NCBI GenBank assembly: GCA_910575035.1
Contig: CAJTDL010000001.1
Coordinates: 1 to 64,000 of the forward strand
DNA length: 64,000 nucleotides
Direction: 5' to 3'
From: Lachnospiraceae bacterium
Lineage (GTDB): Bacteria; Bacillota; Clostridia; Lachnospirales; Lachnospiraceae
Positions 37,386 through 45,712 of the stretch are shown piece by piece (position 1 is the first letter of the stretch; every line of letters starts with the position of its first letter). The notes under the pieces are model-generated. The model was not told the origin of the DNA, ran no database searches, and worked only from the letters and a program-made list of their open reading frames with translations. The translations under genes were made by a program, and so were the position numbers.

Positions 37386-37963
37386 TTGGCTACCAGCTAT
37401 TGGGACAAAAAACAGACAAAACTGGAAATTGCTACTGAAATGGTGCGCCAGGCGATGGAAAGCATGAACCCACACGGACAGGTGTTTCTGCTCTGTGGCA
37501 GCTGGTATCCAAAAGGATGCGTTGCGAACCTTGTGGATGAGTGCCACAACCTTGACATTATTTGTAATACCAGGCTAGATACTGTTATGTATGGCTTTCC
37601 TAGGAAACGCACAGAAAAACGTGGCCGCCCAAAGAAATATGGAGGATATCTGTTACCAGAGGATTTCGGGCTTGAATCCCCAAAAACCGAGGATTGGAAA
37701 GTAGGTGTGCGCCTGGTGCTTACCAGATTGTGGGGAGGTCGGGGGTTTATGCCATTGTCACTCTCCCCAAAAGCGGATATGGCAGCCGCAGGCTGTTCCT
37801 CTACACCAAAGATCCGAAAGAGGCTGTACTTAACTATAAGAATTGTGCAAAGCTTACAGTGCTGACACTGCTTCCATACAGTGACGGAACCTTTTCATGC
37901 ATCAGTCTGCAAGTGCGCAGGAAACCCGTTTTGGTATTTGGCAACAAAGTCAAGCTAGTATAA
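37386..37963 (+). pseudogene. transposase fragment, frameshifted
   Basis: The first frame reads ATSYWDKKQTKLEIATEMVR, GQVFLLCGSWYPKGCVANLV and RKRTEKRGRPKKYG, the pattern of a DDE transposase with its RGRPKKYG segment. Around 37700 the homologous continuation moves to another frame (YQIVGRSGVYAIVTLPKSGY, then LFLYTKDPKEAVLNYKN). N- and C-terminal parts are missing. The IS family cannot be fixed. Confidence 0.6.
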
Positions 37964-38202
37964 TACTCAGCAGTTTCGTGGGAAAACCCGAAATTGTAAA
38001 AAATTGTGATATCTAATCAAAATAATTAAATGTTATATTTTGTCAGGCTTTAAAAATGTCCCAAAATCGTAAACTAACATTTGCATATTTTGGAAATAGG
38101 TTTCTGGTATTTTGATTTTGTTGAGTAGTGTGAAAACTTTGGGGGAAATATGGAATAATCTAATAACTGCCTCTGAAATTCTATTATAATGTACCCTACA
38201 AG

Positions 38203-38481
38203 GTGGACACGGCAAGCGAAAGGGATTGCTTGAAATGTTGATTACCGCTAGGGGAAATAATATATGATCGCTAGGTCTGAAATAACTGATGGGATCCCAA
38301 ACTGTGGACACTTTGAAAAAAGGAGATACCCAACGAAATGGACAAACTGGCTCTTTGATTGTTAACCGTACTGTGGACATGCAGAAAAGGGGGATGCACC
38401 TGAAACGTGGACATTAGAAAAAGGCAGCAAATCCCCAAAAACAGACAGAGGATGAAAGGCACAGGAATATCAAAGTGGACA
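38203..38481 (+). repeat. 34-nt periodic GTGGACA array in the IS left end
   Basis: GTGGACA or ATGGACA occurs at 38203, 38304, 38338, 38373, 38407 and 38475, intervals of 101, 34, 35, 34 and 68 nt, that is 3, 1, 1, 1 and 2 turns of a ~34-nt unit. Between them a degenerate GAAAAAxGGxGATxC core recurs. It is probably a multi-site transposase-binding region or decayed tandem repeat. Confidence 0.75.
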
Positions 38482-38543
38482 TATGGGCATTCCAAAGTTC
38501 AAGGGCATCTGATACAATGAACCATAGATTGGAGAGGATGCTG

Positions 38544-38969
38544 ATGAAAGAATACACGGCGAAGGAAATGAAACTGCTGAAAGCAAATCCGTATACATTT
38601 AAAGTAACGAAAAATAAGCTCTACTTTACGGCTGAGTTTAAGGAAGCATTTTGGACTGCCTATCAGGCAGGAATGGCGCCGAGAAAGATACTGGAGGATC
38701 TTGGGTACGACCTTGGGATATTTGGACAAAAGCAGATAGACAGCATGGTGCAAAGCATCAAACGGCAGGCACAGAGTGGAAGCGGTTTCAGACAGGGAGA
38801 AAATCGGATACGCCGGAAAAAAGACGGGCCGTCCATGCCGGAAGGCACATCCCCGGAGTCAAAAGAAGCATTGGAAGGAATACTGAACGAAGTAAAGTAC
38901 CTGCGGCAGGAAGTGGAATTCCTAAAAAAAATTGTGAAAACAGAAAATACAGCAGTGAGGAAATCCTGA
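38544..38969 (+). CDS. IS3 family transposase OrfA
   Basis: A 141-residue protein with an N-terminal helix-turn-helix region (KNKLYFTAEFKEAFWTAYQA, then APRKILEDLGYDLGIFG) and a C-terminal leucine-zipper-like helix (ILNEVKYLRQEVEFLKKIVK). I start at ATG 38544, 7 nt after a GGAGAGG; other in-frame ATGs at 38538 and 38517 are possible. It carries an A8 run at 38924-38931 (frame A-AAA-AAA) suited to programmed -1 frameshifting into OrfB, as known for IS3 elements. Confidence 0.85.
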   Translation: MKEYTAKEMKLLKANPYTFKVTKNKLYFTAEFKEAFWTAYQAGMAPRKILEDLGYDLGIFGQKQIDSMVQSIKRQAQSGSGFRQGENRIRRKKDGPSMPEGTSPESKEALEGILNEVKYLRQEVEFLKKIVKTENTAVRKS

Positions 38970-39937
38970 TGGGTTCCGGATGGAAGTTTGAAGTGATCCA
39001 GAAGACGATGGATGAAGCGGATAACCAGCTGGGCGTAAGCATGCTTTGTGAAATAGCGGGTGTTTCACGTTCCGGATATTACAGATGGATAAATGCTGCG
39101 GATGTAAGGGAGGAAAGAGAAAAGAAAGACAGGGAAGATTTTGAGCGGATCCTCAAAGCCTATAACCAGCGCGGCTATAGCAAAGGGGCGCGTGGCATAT
39201 ACATGTGTATGGTGCACTGGGATCCACCGGTTGTAATGAATGTGAAGAAGATAAGGCGGCTGATGGATAAATATGGCTTGGTGTGTCCAATAAGGAAAGC
39301 AAACCCATATAGGAGGATGGCTAAGGCATTGAAGACAAGCAATGTGTCAGATGATCTTTTAAAGCGCGGGTTTACGGAGCATGAACCAAGGCGGGTGCTG
39401 CTGACCGACATCACCTATATGCCATATAATGGAACGTTTGCCTATCTTTCAACGATTCTGGATGCGTATACGAGACAAATACTGTCATATGTGCTGAGTG
39501 ATTCATTAGAGGTGGATTTTGTATTGGAGACCATAAAGAAGCTGGTAAGGGATCATGGGATTGAGCTGACAAAAGAAACCCTGATCCATTCAGACCAGGG
39601 CTGCCATTACACAAGTGCCAGCTTCATCCGGCTGGTCAATGACAAAGAACTGAGGCAGTCTATGTCAAGGAAAGGCAATTGTTGGGACAATGCCCCGCAG
39701 GAAAGCTTCTTTGGGCATATGAAGGATGAGATTGACATCAGTGGATGTAAAAAATATCGGGAAGTTAAAGCGATAGTTGATGACTGGATGGATTATTATA
39801 ATAGTGAGCGCTATCAATGGCAGCTGGCGAAGCTGTCACCTGATGAATATTATGGGTATATAACCACAGGGATATATCCATTAAAAGGAATTATAAATGA
39901 AAGGGAAGAAGAACGTAAGTTCCCTAAAACAAATTAA
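38969..39937 (+). CDS. IS3 family transposase OrfB (DDE integrase)
   Basis: A 322-residue catalytic subunit, intact. The DDE triad lies in LLTDITYMPYNG (first Asp), LIHSDQGCHYTS (second Asp) and WDNAPQESFFGHMKDE (Glu). A helix-turn-helix-like IS150/HTH_21 segment (EIAGVSRSGYYRWI) is near the N-terminus. The ATG at 38969 overlaps the OrfA stop (TGATG), allowing independent initiation; the open frame also extends upstream through the A8 slip site, giving an OrfAB fusion after -1 frameshift. The element appears competent for transposition. Confidence 0.92.
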   Translation: MGSGWKFEVIQKTMDEADNQLGVSMLCEIAGVSRSGYYRWINAADVREEREKKDREDFERILKAYNQRGYSKGARGIYMCMVHWDPPVVMNVKKIRRLMDKYGLVCPIRKANPYRRMAKALKTSNVSDDLLKRGFTEHEPRRVLLTDITYMPYNGTFAYLSTILDAYTRQILSYVLSDSLEVDFVLETIKKLVRDHGIELTKETLIHSDQGCHYTSASFIRLVNDKELRQSMSRKGNCWDNAPQESFFGHMKDEIDISGCKKYREVKAIVDDWMDYYNSERYQWQLAKLSPDEYYGYITTGIYPLKGIINEREEERKFPKTN

Positions 39938-39965
39938 AATAATGTCCTTGACAAGGGGTACAATT

Positions 39966-40169
39966 TACTTCTTTTTGGATGTGTCTGCTTGCAGGTATTC
40001 TCTTTTCTGGAGGATAGTCAAAAATGTGCTCAATGTCATTTCTTCCAGTTCTTCCCTTTTATGTTTTTAAAATATTCCAGTATCTCCTTAAAGCTCTTTT
40101 CGCCAGGGTTATCCCCAAAAAACTCCATCAATTCATATTTTGTCTTTGACAATCCAAATTTTTGTCCAT
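39966..40169 (-). pseudogene. truncated, frameshifted blaI-like regulator
   Basis: The sequence matches the 5' ~205 nt of the blaI-like gene at 42055-42258, including LSKTEYELMEFF...NPGEKSFKEILEYF, but one A is missing in the run after ATGGACAAA, shifting the frame at codon 5. The 3' part is gone, replaced by the IS3 right end at 39962. It sits 11 nt downstream of the BlaR-like copy 1 stop, mirroring the intact module. Confidence 0.88.
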
Positions 40170-40179
40170 AAGCTTCCTA

Positions 40180-41520
40180 TCAGTGTGGGCAAGTTACCCA
40201 TGTCCTTGTACCATATAAATCCTGGACAACTGTTTTGCCACATATTTTGCATCTTTTTGCGTGATAATAATCCATCTGGCATCTATTGCCAATTTTCTCA
40301 TGGGCTTTTAATGTGCCAGCAACATAAGAATGTATACAGATAACCCGCGCTTGGGAATCCTCATATGGGAATATATTGCCATCTTTATCTATAAAAAACT
40401 TTTCATAGAGTATTTTTTCATTATCTGCAAATTCAATATCAATGCCTTCTGCATTAGTATTTGTAGAGTCAAAAAGTAATTCCTTTTCGGAAGTAAGGGT
40501 GTTTTCAGTGCACTCCACCTGCACTTCTTCTGCACCTGCATACACAAAAGTGGATCCCAGCCCTAAGGTCAGCATAAAGCTCCCTAAGGCTACAGCCATT
40601 CCTAATTTACATTTCTTACCTTTCATAATGTTGTCAATTCTCCTTTGTATTTGTTTTTTTGCATCCTTGCCAGTAAAGTTCAGGGTAAACAGGTCGTTGG
40701 ACAAGTCCCCGTTATTAGCTAACTGGATCATAACCCTACAGTAAGCAAACTTGTCCAAATTAACTAATGTTTCTGTTACCGTCTCATCACAATACAGCTC
40801 GCAGGCTCTCTTAAGCGTGACCAAATAAATATAACAGCATAGATTGAACCAATGCAATGACAGGATTATACATGCAATAAGGTTGAATAGGGCATCCCTA
40901 TGCTTAACGTGGGTCAGCTCATGCCCCAGGATTATCTGGAGTGCATTGTCATCTTCAGGCAATTTTTCCGGTATCACGATAACCGGCCGGAAAACGCCTA
41001 TGGTAAAAGGTTCAGAAGCCTTGGATGATTTTATGAGCCGGATGTTCTGTTTTACCCGCAGCTGGCGTTTGATTTCTGCCAGCTGTTCTGTTTCCCATTG
41101 GGAAAGTGGCAGGCAGGCATCGTGCTTAATTGCCCGCCTCAGCTTTAAATAGCTTGATATCTGCTGTAAGATGCAAATAAAAGAAACCGAAGCCGTTAAA
41201 ACAGTAAAAAACAATAACAGCATCTCCCAAAGTGAGAAAATGGATCCATTCCCCTGGCTTACGATCATGTAAGTCTTATCTATATCGCCTTCTATATCTC
41301 TCACCAGGGAAGCAGGCAGGATCCCAGTGGCCATAAACAATTTGAAAAAGAGATGTTGGAAAAGCGGGATTGGAAATAAGAAAAATGGGATGGCCATCAA
41401 AAGCATGTTGCGCAGCCACTTCGCCTTAAATTCCAAAAAGTAAAACTTAAACACGATAAACCAGAAGATAGATATAAAAGATCCGGACAAAGACATAACA
41501 ATAATTAAATTGTGATTCAT
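40180..41520 (-). CDS. BlaR1/MecR1-like M56 membrane metallopeptidase, copy 1
   Basis: A 446-residue membrane sensor-protease. Transmembrane helices occupy about 7-30, 38-66, 95-118 and 207-230, with a zinc-peptidase HELTH at residues 200-204 in the cytoplasmic loop, and a last helix at about 310-330. The outer C-terminal domain of ~115 residues has no penicillin-binding SxxK/SxN/KTG motifs; it instead holds five Cys and several His (VICIHSYVAG, KRCKICG, WVTCPH). It probably senses something other than beta-lactams. I start at the ATG at 41520, 9 nt after AGGAG; the in-frame ATG at 41529 abuts that site. Near-duplicate of 42269-43609. Confidence 0.85.
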   Translation of the reverse strand: MNHNLIIVMSLSGSFISIFWFIVFKFYFLEFKAKWLRNMLLMAIPFFLFPIPLFQHLFFKLFMATGILPASLVRDIEGDIDKTYMIVSQGNGSIFSLWEMLLLFFTVLTASVSFICILQQISSYLKLRRAIKHDACLPLSQWETEQLAEIKRQLRVKQNIRLIKSSKASEPFTIGVFRPVIVIPEKLPEDDNALQIILGHELTHVKHRDALFNLIACIILSLHWFNLCCYIYLVTLKRACELYCDETVTETLVNLDKFAYCRVMIQLANNGDLSNDLFTLNFTGKDAKKQIQRRIDNIMKGKKCKLGMAVALGSFMLTLGLGSTFVYAGAEEVQVECTENTLTSEKELLFDSTNTNAEGIDIEFADNEKILYEKFFIDKDGNIFPYEDSQARVICIHSYVAGTLKAHEKIGNRCQMDYYHAKRCKICGKTVVQDLYGTRTWVTCPH

Positions 41521-41596
41521 ATTAACCATCTCCTAAGCACATGTCCTGTTTGTTTTATTCATCATATTTTTCCTGCTAAATTTGACAATAAATGTA

Positions 41597-41609
41597 TTAC
41601 AATTTGTAA
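41597..41609. promoter_or_regulatory. candidate BlaI-type operator upstream of BlaR-like copy 1
   Basis: TTACAATTTGTAA is a perfect palindrome with the TTACA/TGTAA half-sites used by BlaI/MecI-type repressors. Related half-sites (TTTTACAATTTAAC near 41637 and AATTCATTAGTGTGAATTACAA near 41672) follow. The matching region upstream of copy 2 (43688-43702) carries the imperfect version ATTATAATTTGTAAAT. Confidence 0.55.
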
Positions 41610-41865
41610 ATAAAATTCCTTTAAATAATTCGTAGAATTTTACAATTTAACATAAAGCCATACAATTCATTAGTGTGAATTACAATATAGTACAATAGTA
41701 ACAAATTATGATTATATTAAATTATTGCCATTCTTTCTATGTTGTTTTAGATAAAATCCCATATATGTATTTGTAAAATTTTAAGATGGTTTTACTATAC
41801 GGCTATTTACAAAAAACCCAACGGCATCGGATGATTGCATCTTAGTGTCGCTGGGATTTTCTGTT

Positions 41866-42258
41866 TTAATGCTTATCTTTCTCATATTGATCTAAATACG
41901 CTCTTAACTCTTCGGCGTCCTTGTCGCTTAACTTCTGACCTCCTGAAAAGGCAGCCAAAAATCTGCCCAGGGAATTACCGAAGAAGTCACTGCAGAATTT
42001 GCGCAGCCAGGATGTAACGTGTTCCTCACGCTGGCGGGTAGGTGAATATAGGTATTTCTTTTTGGACATGTCTGCTTTCAGGTATCCTCTGTTTTGGAGA
42101 ATAGTCAAAAATGTGCTTAATGTCTGTTTCTTCCAGTTCTTCCCTTTTACGTTGTTAAAATATTCTAGTATCTCCTTAAAGCTCTTCTCGCCGGGGTTAT
42201 CCCAAAAAAACTCCATCAATTCATATTCTGTCTTTGACAATCCAAATTTTTTGTCCAT
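41866..42258 (-). CDS. BlaI/MecI-like transcriptional repressor
   Basis: A 130-residue winged-helix regulator. LSKTEYELMEFFWDNPGEKS, KKQTLSTFLTILQNRGYLKA and KKYLYSP form the DNA-binding domain, with a C-terminal dimerisation helix (KLSDKDAEELRAYLDQYEKD). It starts 10 nt after the stop of BlaR-like copy 2, with AGGAGG between. In the classical system the M56 protease inactivates this repressor. Gene order here is sensor first, regulator second, the reverse of many bla operons. It is the only intact copy and may control both modules. Confidence 0.9.
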   Translation of the reverse strand: MDKKFGLSKTEYELMEFFWDNPGEKSFKEILEYFNNVKGKNWKKQTLSTFLTILQNRGYLKADMSKKKYLYSPTRQREEHVTSWLRKFCSDFFGNSLGRFLAAFSGGQKLSDKDAEELRAYLDQYEKDKH

Positions 42259-42268
42259 AAGCCTCCTA

Positions 42269-43609
42269 TCAGTGTGGGCAAGTTACCCATGTCCTTGTAC
42301 CATATAAATCCTGGACAACTGTTTTGCCACATATTTTGCATCTTTTTGCGTGATAATAATCCATCTGGCATCCATTGCCAATTTTCTCATGGGCTTTTAA
42401 TGTGCCAGCAACATAAGAATGTATACAGATAACCCGCGCTTGGGAATCCTCATATGGGAATATATTGCCATCTTCATCTACAAAAAACTTATCATAGAGT
42501 ATTTTTTCATTATCTACAAATTCAATATCAATACCTTCTGCATTAGTATTTGTAGAGTCAAAAAGTAATTCCTTTTCGGAAGTAAGTGTGTTTTCAGTGC
42601 ACTCCATCTGCACTTCTTCTGCACCTGCATATGCAAAAGTAGATCCCAACCCTAAGGTCAGCATAAAACTCCCTAAAGCTACAGCCATTCCTAATTTACA
42701 TTTCTTACCTTTCATAATGTTGTCAATTCTCCTTTGTATTTGTTTTTTTGCATCCTTGCCAGTAAAGTTCAGGGTAAACAGGTCGTTGGACAAGTCCCCG
42801 TCATTAGCCAACTGGATCATAACCCTGCAGTAAGCAAACTTGTCCAAATTAACTAATGTTTCTGTAACCGTCTCATCACAATACAGCTCGCAGACCCTCT
42901 TAAGCGTGACCAGATAAATATAACAGCATAGATTGAACCAATGCAATGACAGGATCACACATGCAATAAGGTTAAATAGGGCGTCCCTATGCTTAACATG
43001 GGTCAGCTCATGCCCCAGGACTATCTGGAGTGCATTGTCATCTTCAGGCAGTTTTTCCGGTATCACGATAACCGGCCGGAAAACGCCTATGGTAAAAGGT
43101 CCAGAAGCTTTGGATGATTTTATGAGCCGGACGATCTGTTTTACCCGCAGCTGGCGTTTGATTTCTGCCAGCTGTTCCGTTTCCCATTGGGAAAGTGGCA
43201 GGCAGGCATCGTGCTTAATTGCCCGCCGCAGCTTTAAATAGCTGGATATTTGCTGTAAGATGCAAATAAAAGAAACTGAAGCCGTCAAAACAGCAATAAC
43301 CAATAATAGCATCTCCCAAAGTGAGAAAATGGACCCATTCCCCTGGCTGACAATCATGTAAGTCTTATCTATGTCGCCTTCTATATCTCTTACCAGGGAA
43401 GCAGGCAGGATCCCAGTGGCCATAAACAATTTAAAAAAGAGATGTTGGAAAAGCAGGATTGGAAATAAGAAAAATGGGATGGCCATCAAAAGCATGTTGC
43501 GCAGCCATTTCGCCTTAAATTCCAAAAAGTAAAACTTAAACACGATAAACCAGAAGATAGATATAAAAGATCCGGACAAAGACATAACAACAATTAAATT
43601 GCGATTCAT
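42269..43609 (-). CDS. BlaR1/MecR1-like M56 membrane metallopeptidase, copy 2
   Basis: A 446-residue protein about 95% identical by eye to copy 1, with the same helices, HELTH motif and Cys/His-rich outer domain. I start at ATG 43609, 10 nt after AGGAG, because the two copies align from this Met; the frame extends to 43639 without support. It is followed by the intact blaI-like gene. Conservation of all five Cys in both copies suggests the outer domain is functional, perhaps metal-binding or disulfide-linked. Confidence 0.85.
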   Translation of the reverse strand: MNRNLIVVMSLSGSFISIFWFIVFKFYFLEFKAKWLRNMLLMAIPFFLFPILLFQHLFFKLFMATGILPASLVRDIEGDIDKTYMIVSQGNGSIFSLWEMLLLVIAVLTASVSFICILQQISSYLKLRRAIKHDACLPLSQWETEQLAEIKRQLRVKQIVRLIKSSKASGPFTIGVFRPVIVIPEKLPEDDNALQIVLGHELTHVKHRDALFNLIACVILSLHWFNLCCYIYLVTLKRVCELYCDETVTETLVNLDKFAYCRVMIQLANDGDLSNDLFTLNFTGKDAKKQIQRRIDNIMKGKKCKLGMAVALGSFMLTLGLGSTFAYAGAEEVQMECTENTLTSEKELLFDSTNTNAEGIDIEFVDNEKILYDKFFVDEDGNIFPYEDSQARVICIHSYVAGTLKAHEKIGNGCQMDYYHAKRCKICGKTVVQDLYGTRTWVTCPH

Positions 43610-43749
43610 AATTAACCATCTCCTAAACATCTGTCCCATTTATCTTAATACATTATATTTTTTTATTTTAGATTTGTCAACAGAAGTATTATAATTTGTA
43701 AATAAAATTCTTTCAAGTTAATGATAAAATTTAACATTTTAATGCAAAA

Positions 43750-43783
43750 ATTCTTATAATTCATAAATATGAATTATAAGAAT
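43750..43783. promoter_or_regulatory. perfect 34-bp palindrome upstream of BlaR-like copy 2
   Basis: A 16-bp arm beginning ATTCTTATAATTC pairs perfectly with its complement across AA. It lies ~140 nt upstream of the minus-strand gene start and could be a repressor operator or the terminator-like relic of an earlier gene. The corresponding site in copy 1 (near 41672-41693) is less symmetric. Confidence 0.6.
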
Positions 43784-43805
43784 TAGTACAATAATAACAA
43801 ATTTC

Positions 43806-43850
43806 TAATATGATAAAATAAAGCTATTTTTTCATGCTGTTATCATATTA
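43806..43850. repeat. 11-bp inverted repeat
   Basis: TAATATGATAA at 43806-43816 and TTATCATATTA at 43840-43850 are perfect complements separated by 23 nt. No T-run follows. Possibly a second regulatory dyad for the divergent region. Confidence 0.5.
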
Positions 43851-44114
43851 CAGATGTTATGAATAGGCATTTGTGTAATATATTCTGAAACCGTCAACTG
43901 AAAATAGCAGGCATTATTCCACTCCAGCCTGAGCAAGTCATACAAACCATGCCAATAGGTCAGTAAATCTTCGGTAAATCCTCGATAAATCTATAGATAT
44001 TGTGCAATAAATTGTCTGAATAAGTCGTATTAGTGCAAAATGACCTAAAAATAATCGTGTTTTTTGTCGGATTTGCCTATTTCTTTTTGTGCGTTTATTG
44101 TGTATACTCTAATT

Positions 44115-44397
44115 GTAACATGTTGTTTAAGTCTATTTAAAGTATAAGTATGATAGTATTAAAAGAAAATTGTAACTTGGAAACTGAAAGTCGATAGCAA
44201 ATTGAGAAAGGAGGTTTTTGAGGCCAGTTAAATTACTTCGGACAGTGTGAGTTAGAGAGTCTGTACTGTATAATCTAGGGAGAGGATTAATATAGATAAC
44301 AGCTAACTTTAAAAAGTCCATCGAGAATTAGGAACGCGAATTGAAAATCTGGGAGAGGTTACCAGGAAAATCGTAATGATTTTCCTGGTATTTTTTT
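44115..44397 (+). ncRNA. candidate non-coding RNA ending in a strong terminator
   Basis: Between TATACT at 44103-44108 and a strong terminator at 44361-44397 there is ~280 nt without a plausible gene. The terminator has 12-bp arms ACCAGGAAAATC/GATTTTCCTGGT, a 5-nt loop and seven T residues. The transcript contains an AGAAAGGAGG stretch and several G-rich GGGAGAGG segments but no following long frame. The RNA family is not recognised and the 5' end is a guess. Confidence 0.4.
44361..44397 (+). terminator. strong rho-independent terminator
   Basis: ACCAGGAAAATC and GATTTTCCTGGT pair over 12 bp with loop GTAAT, followed by A and seven T residues on the plus strand. No protein gene precedes it on this strand. 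Confidence 0.9.
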
Positions 44398-44514
44398 ATC
44401 CAGCAGGGAATTCTAACAAGCGAAAGTCCCAAATACGCGTAGCCAGCAACAAAGCACTGGACATAAAAAAATTAGGCATATTGTATTAAAGTTTTTATAA
44501 TTTTTCATACATAA

Positions 44515-44664
44515 TTAACAAAAATGTCGTTTTTTGGAAATAAAACTGTATATTTCTTTCAAACTATGATATAATCTTTTTAAGAAGAACCATATTCAGT
44601 GCAAAATAAATCGTTATTGATACTTACTGAAGATAAAGGCACTGAATATGGTTCTTCTTTTATT
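44515..44664 (+). repeat. promoter-hairpin repeat, copy 1
   Basis: An extended -10 promoter (TGATATAAT at 44567-44575) is followed within 7 nt by a 21-bp perfect inverted repeat, AAGAAGAACC...CAGTGC at 44582-44602 and GCACTG...TTCTTCTT at 44639-44659, then a T-rich stretch. Related copies lie at 46598-46816 and 48083-48302. It could specify a ~80-nt hairpin RNA. Confidence 0.75.
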
Positions 44665-44903
44665 CCCATGAACTAATGTCATTTACTTAGGGGATTTTAC
44701 AGGCAGAAAATAGGGTGGCTAAGCAGCTGTCAGGGATGAGCCAGGACACAAGGGGCTGTCCATGGAACTTATGGCTCCATGGAACTTATGTAACAAGGCT
44801 TCGCTTGCTTCTGGCATGGTTTTGCTTTTCCCGGCTTCCCACAGGTGGTCGCATAGTCATCACTCCGCCAAAGAATATCCATGGCTCGAATGACAGCCAT
44901 GCC

Positions 44904-45341
44904 TCAGACAGATAAAGCCAGGAAAGCAATCATCACCTGCTGGGCATAATTTCGGCTCATATGGATCTTTGTATTGTTAAAAAGGGTAATATCGTTGTAG
45001 CAAATATCCCGTATCTTCTTCAAGGAAACAACGCAGTTCTTGCTGCACCGAATAAATTGATTGCGTGGCAGGGCGTTCAGTTCCCCATTCAAAGAGCCAT
45101 ATTTCTGATAAGTGCTGAAGGTAGTATGTATAGTTATTGTGTGCCCCTGTATTTTAAGATAGAGGATATCGTCCACTTTTATCTTCGATATAGAAGTTTT
45201 TGTCTTGCAGATATACTCCTGCTGCAGATCAGAGTAAGATTGCAGTGCTTTGATTAGCCCACGTTTCCCATGATGTTTTAAGAAGTCAGATAATAGTGCT
45301 TCGACATCCTTATCTGACAAAATATCCACGATTTCGTTCAT
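44904..45341 (-). CDS. LytTR-type DNA-binding regulator
   Basis: A 145-residue protein whose C-terminal ~95 residues form a LytTR domain (ISKIKVDDILYLKIQGHTIT, then QKYGSLNGELNALPRNQFIR and CSKNCVVSLKKI). The N-terminal ~45 residues (VDILSDKDVEALLSDFLKHH) are helical and lack a response-regulator receiver, so it is not a standard two-component regulator. Targets are unknown. No obvious operon partner: it is flanked by repeat copy 1 and by a gene remnant. Confidence 0.8.
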   Translation of the reverse strand: MNEIVDILSDKDVEALLSDFLKHHGKRGLIKALQSYSDLQQEYICKTKTSISKIKVDDILYLKIQGHTITIHTTFSTYQKYGSLNGELNALPRNQFIRCSKNCVVSLKKIRDICYNDITLFNNTKIHMSRNYAQQVMIAFLALSV

Positions 45342-45712
45342 ATGTGTATGCTCCTCGGATGTGTTTTTATGTGTGTTTTATCTGCGCGTATAGTATTCAT
45401 GTAAAAAAGATGGCAGTAAGCGGCAGCTGCAGATAACAAAAAATGTTAAATGCCAGATATCAACTGGCAAGCGCCACATACCCATACCCAAGTATACCGG
45501 ATTTAGAAAAGAAAATAAATCGGCAAAATAGATAAAATGATATCCGTGACTTTAGTACAAAATACCAAACAGTACGCAGAAATGCCGGAATTTGGGGCTT
45601 TAAAGGCAAAGCATTGCTGATATAATGTCAATATGTGCAACAAATGAATTTCCTGATATGACGCTAAACGATCCTGTTATGATATTGCATCTATATTGAT
45701 ACAATCATTTTT
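45342..45712. other. intergenic region, no gene seen
   Basis: AT-rich sequence upstream of the LytTR gene and of the ATPase remnant. The missing 5' part of the ATPase gene should have lain here but no trace of its P-loop is readable in any frame. Confidence 0.4.

Larger units (their letters stand above)
38190..39962 (+). mobile_element. IS3 family insertion sequence
   Basis: An orfA/orfB transposase pair is bounded by imperfect inverted repeats: TGTACCCTACAAGGTGGACA at 38190 and, read on the other strand, TGTACCCCTTGTCAAGGACA at 39962. At about 1.77 kb it is long for an IS3 member because of a ~350-nt leader holding a periodic array. No clear target-site duplication was found. Its right end abuts a truncated blaI copy, so insertion or a linked deletion removed that gene's 3' part. 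Confidence 0.8.

Noticed and set aside
38203-38481. Periodic repeats as a possible CRISPR array
   Set aside because: Only 7 bp are well conserved at ~34-nt spacing, several units are missing, and the array lies inside the IS3 left end; no 25-40-bp direct repeats with unique spacers exist there or near the cas genes.
44115-44397. Retron or group II intron RNA
   Set aside because: No reverse transcriptase gene is present in the window and no domain V-like or msr/msd-like fold was seen.
44715-44915. 66-codon plus-strand frame near the LytTR gene
   Set aside because: Low-complexity codon content, no ribosome binding site and no recognisable protein.
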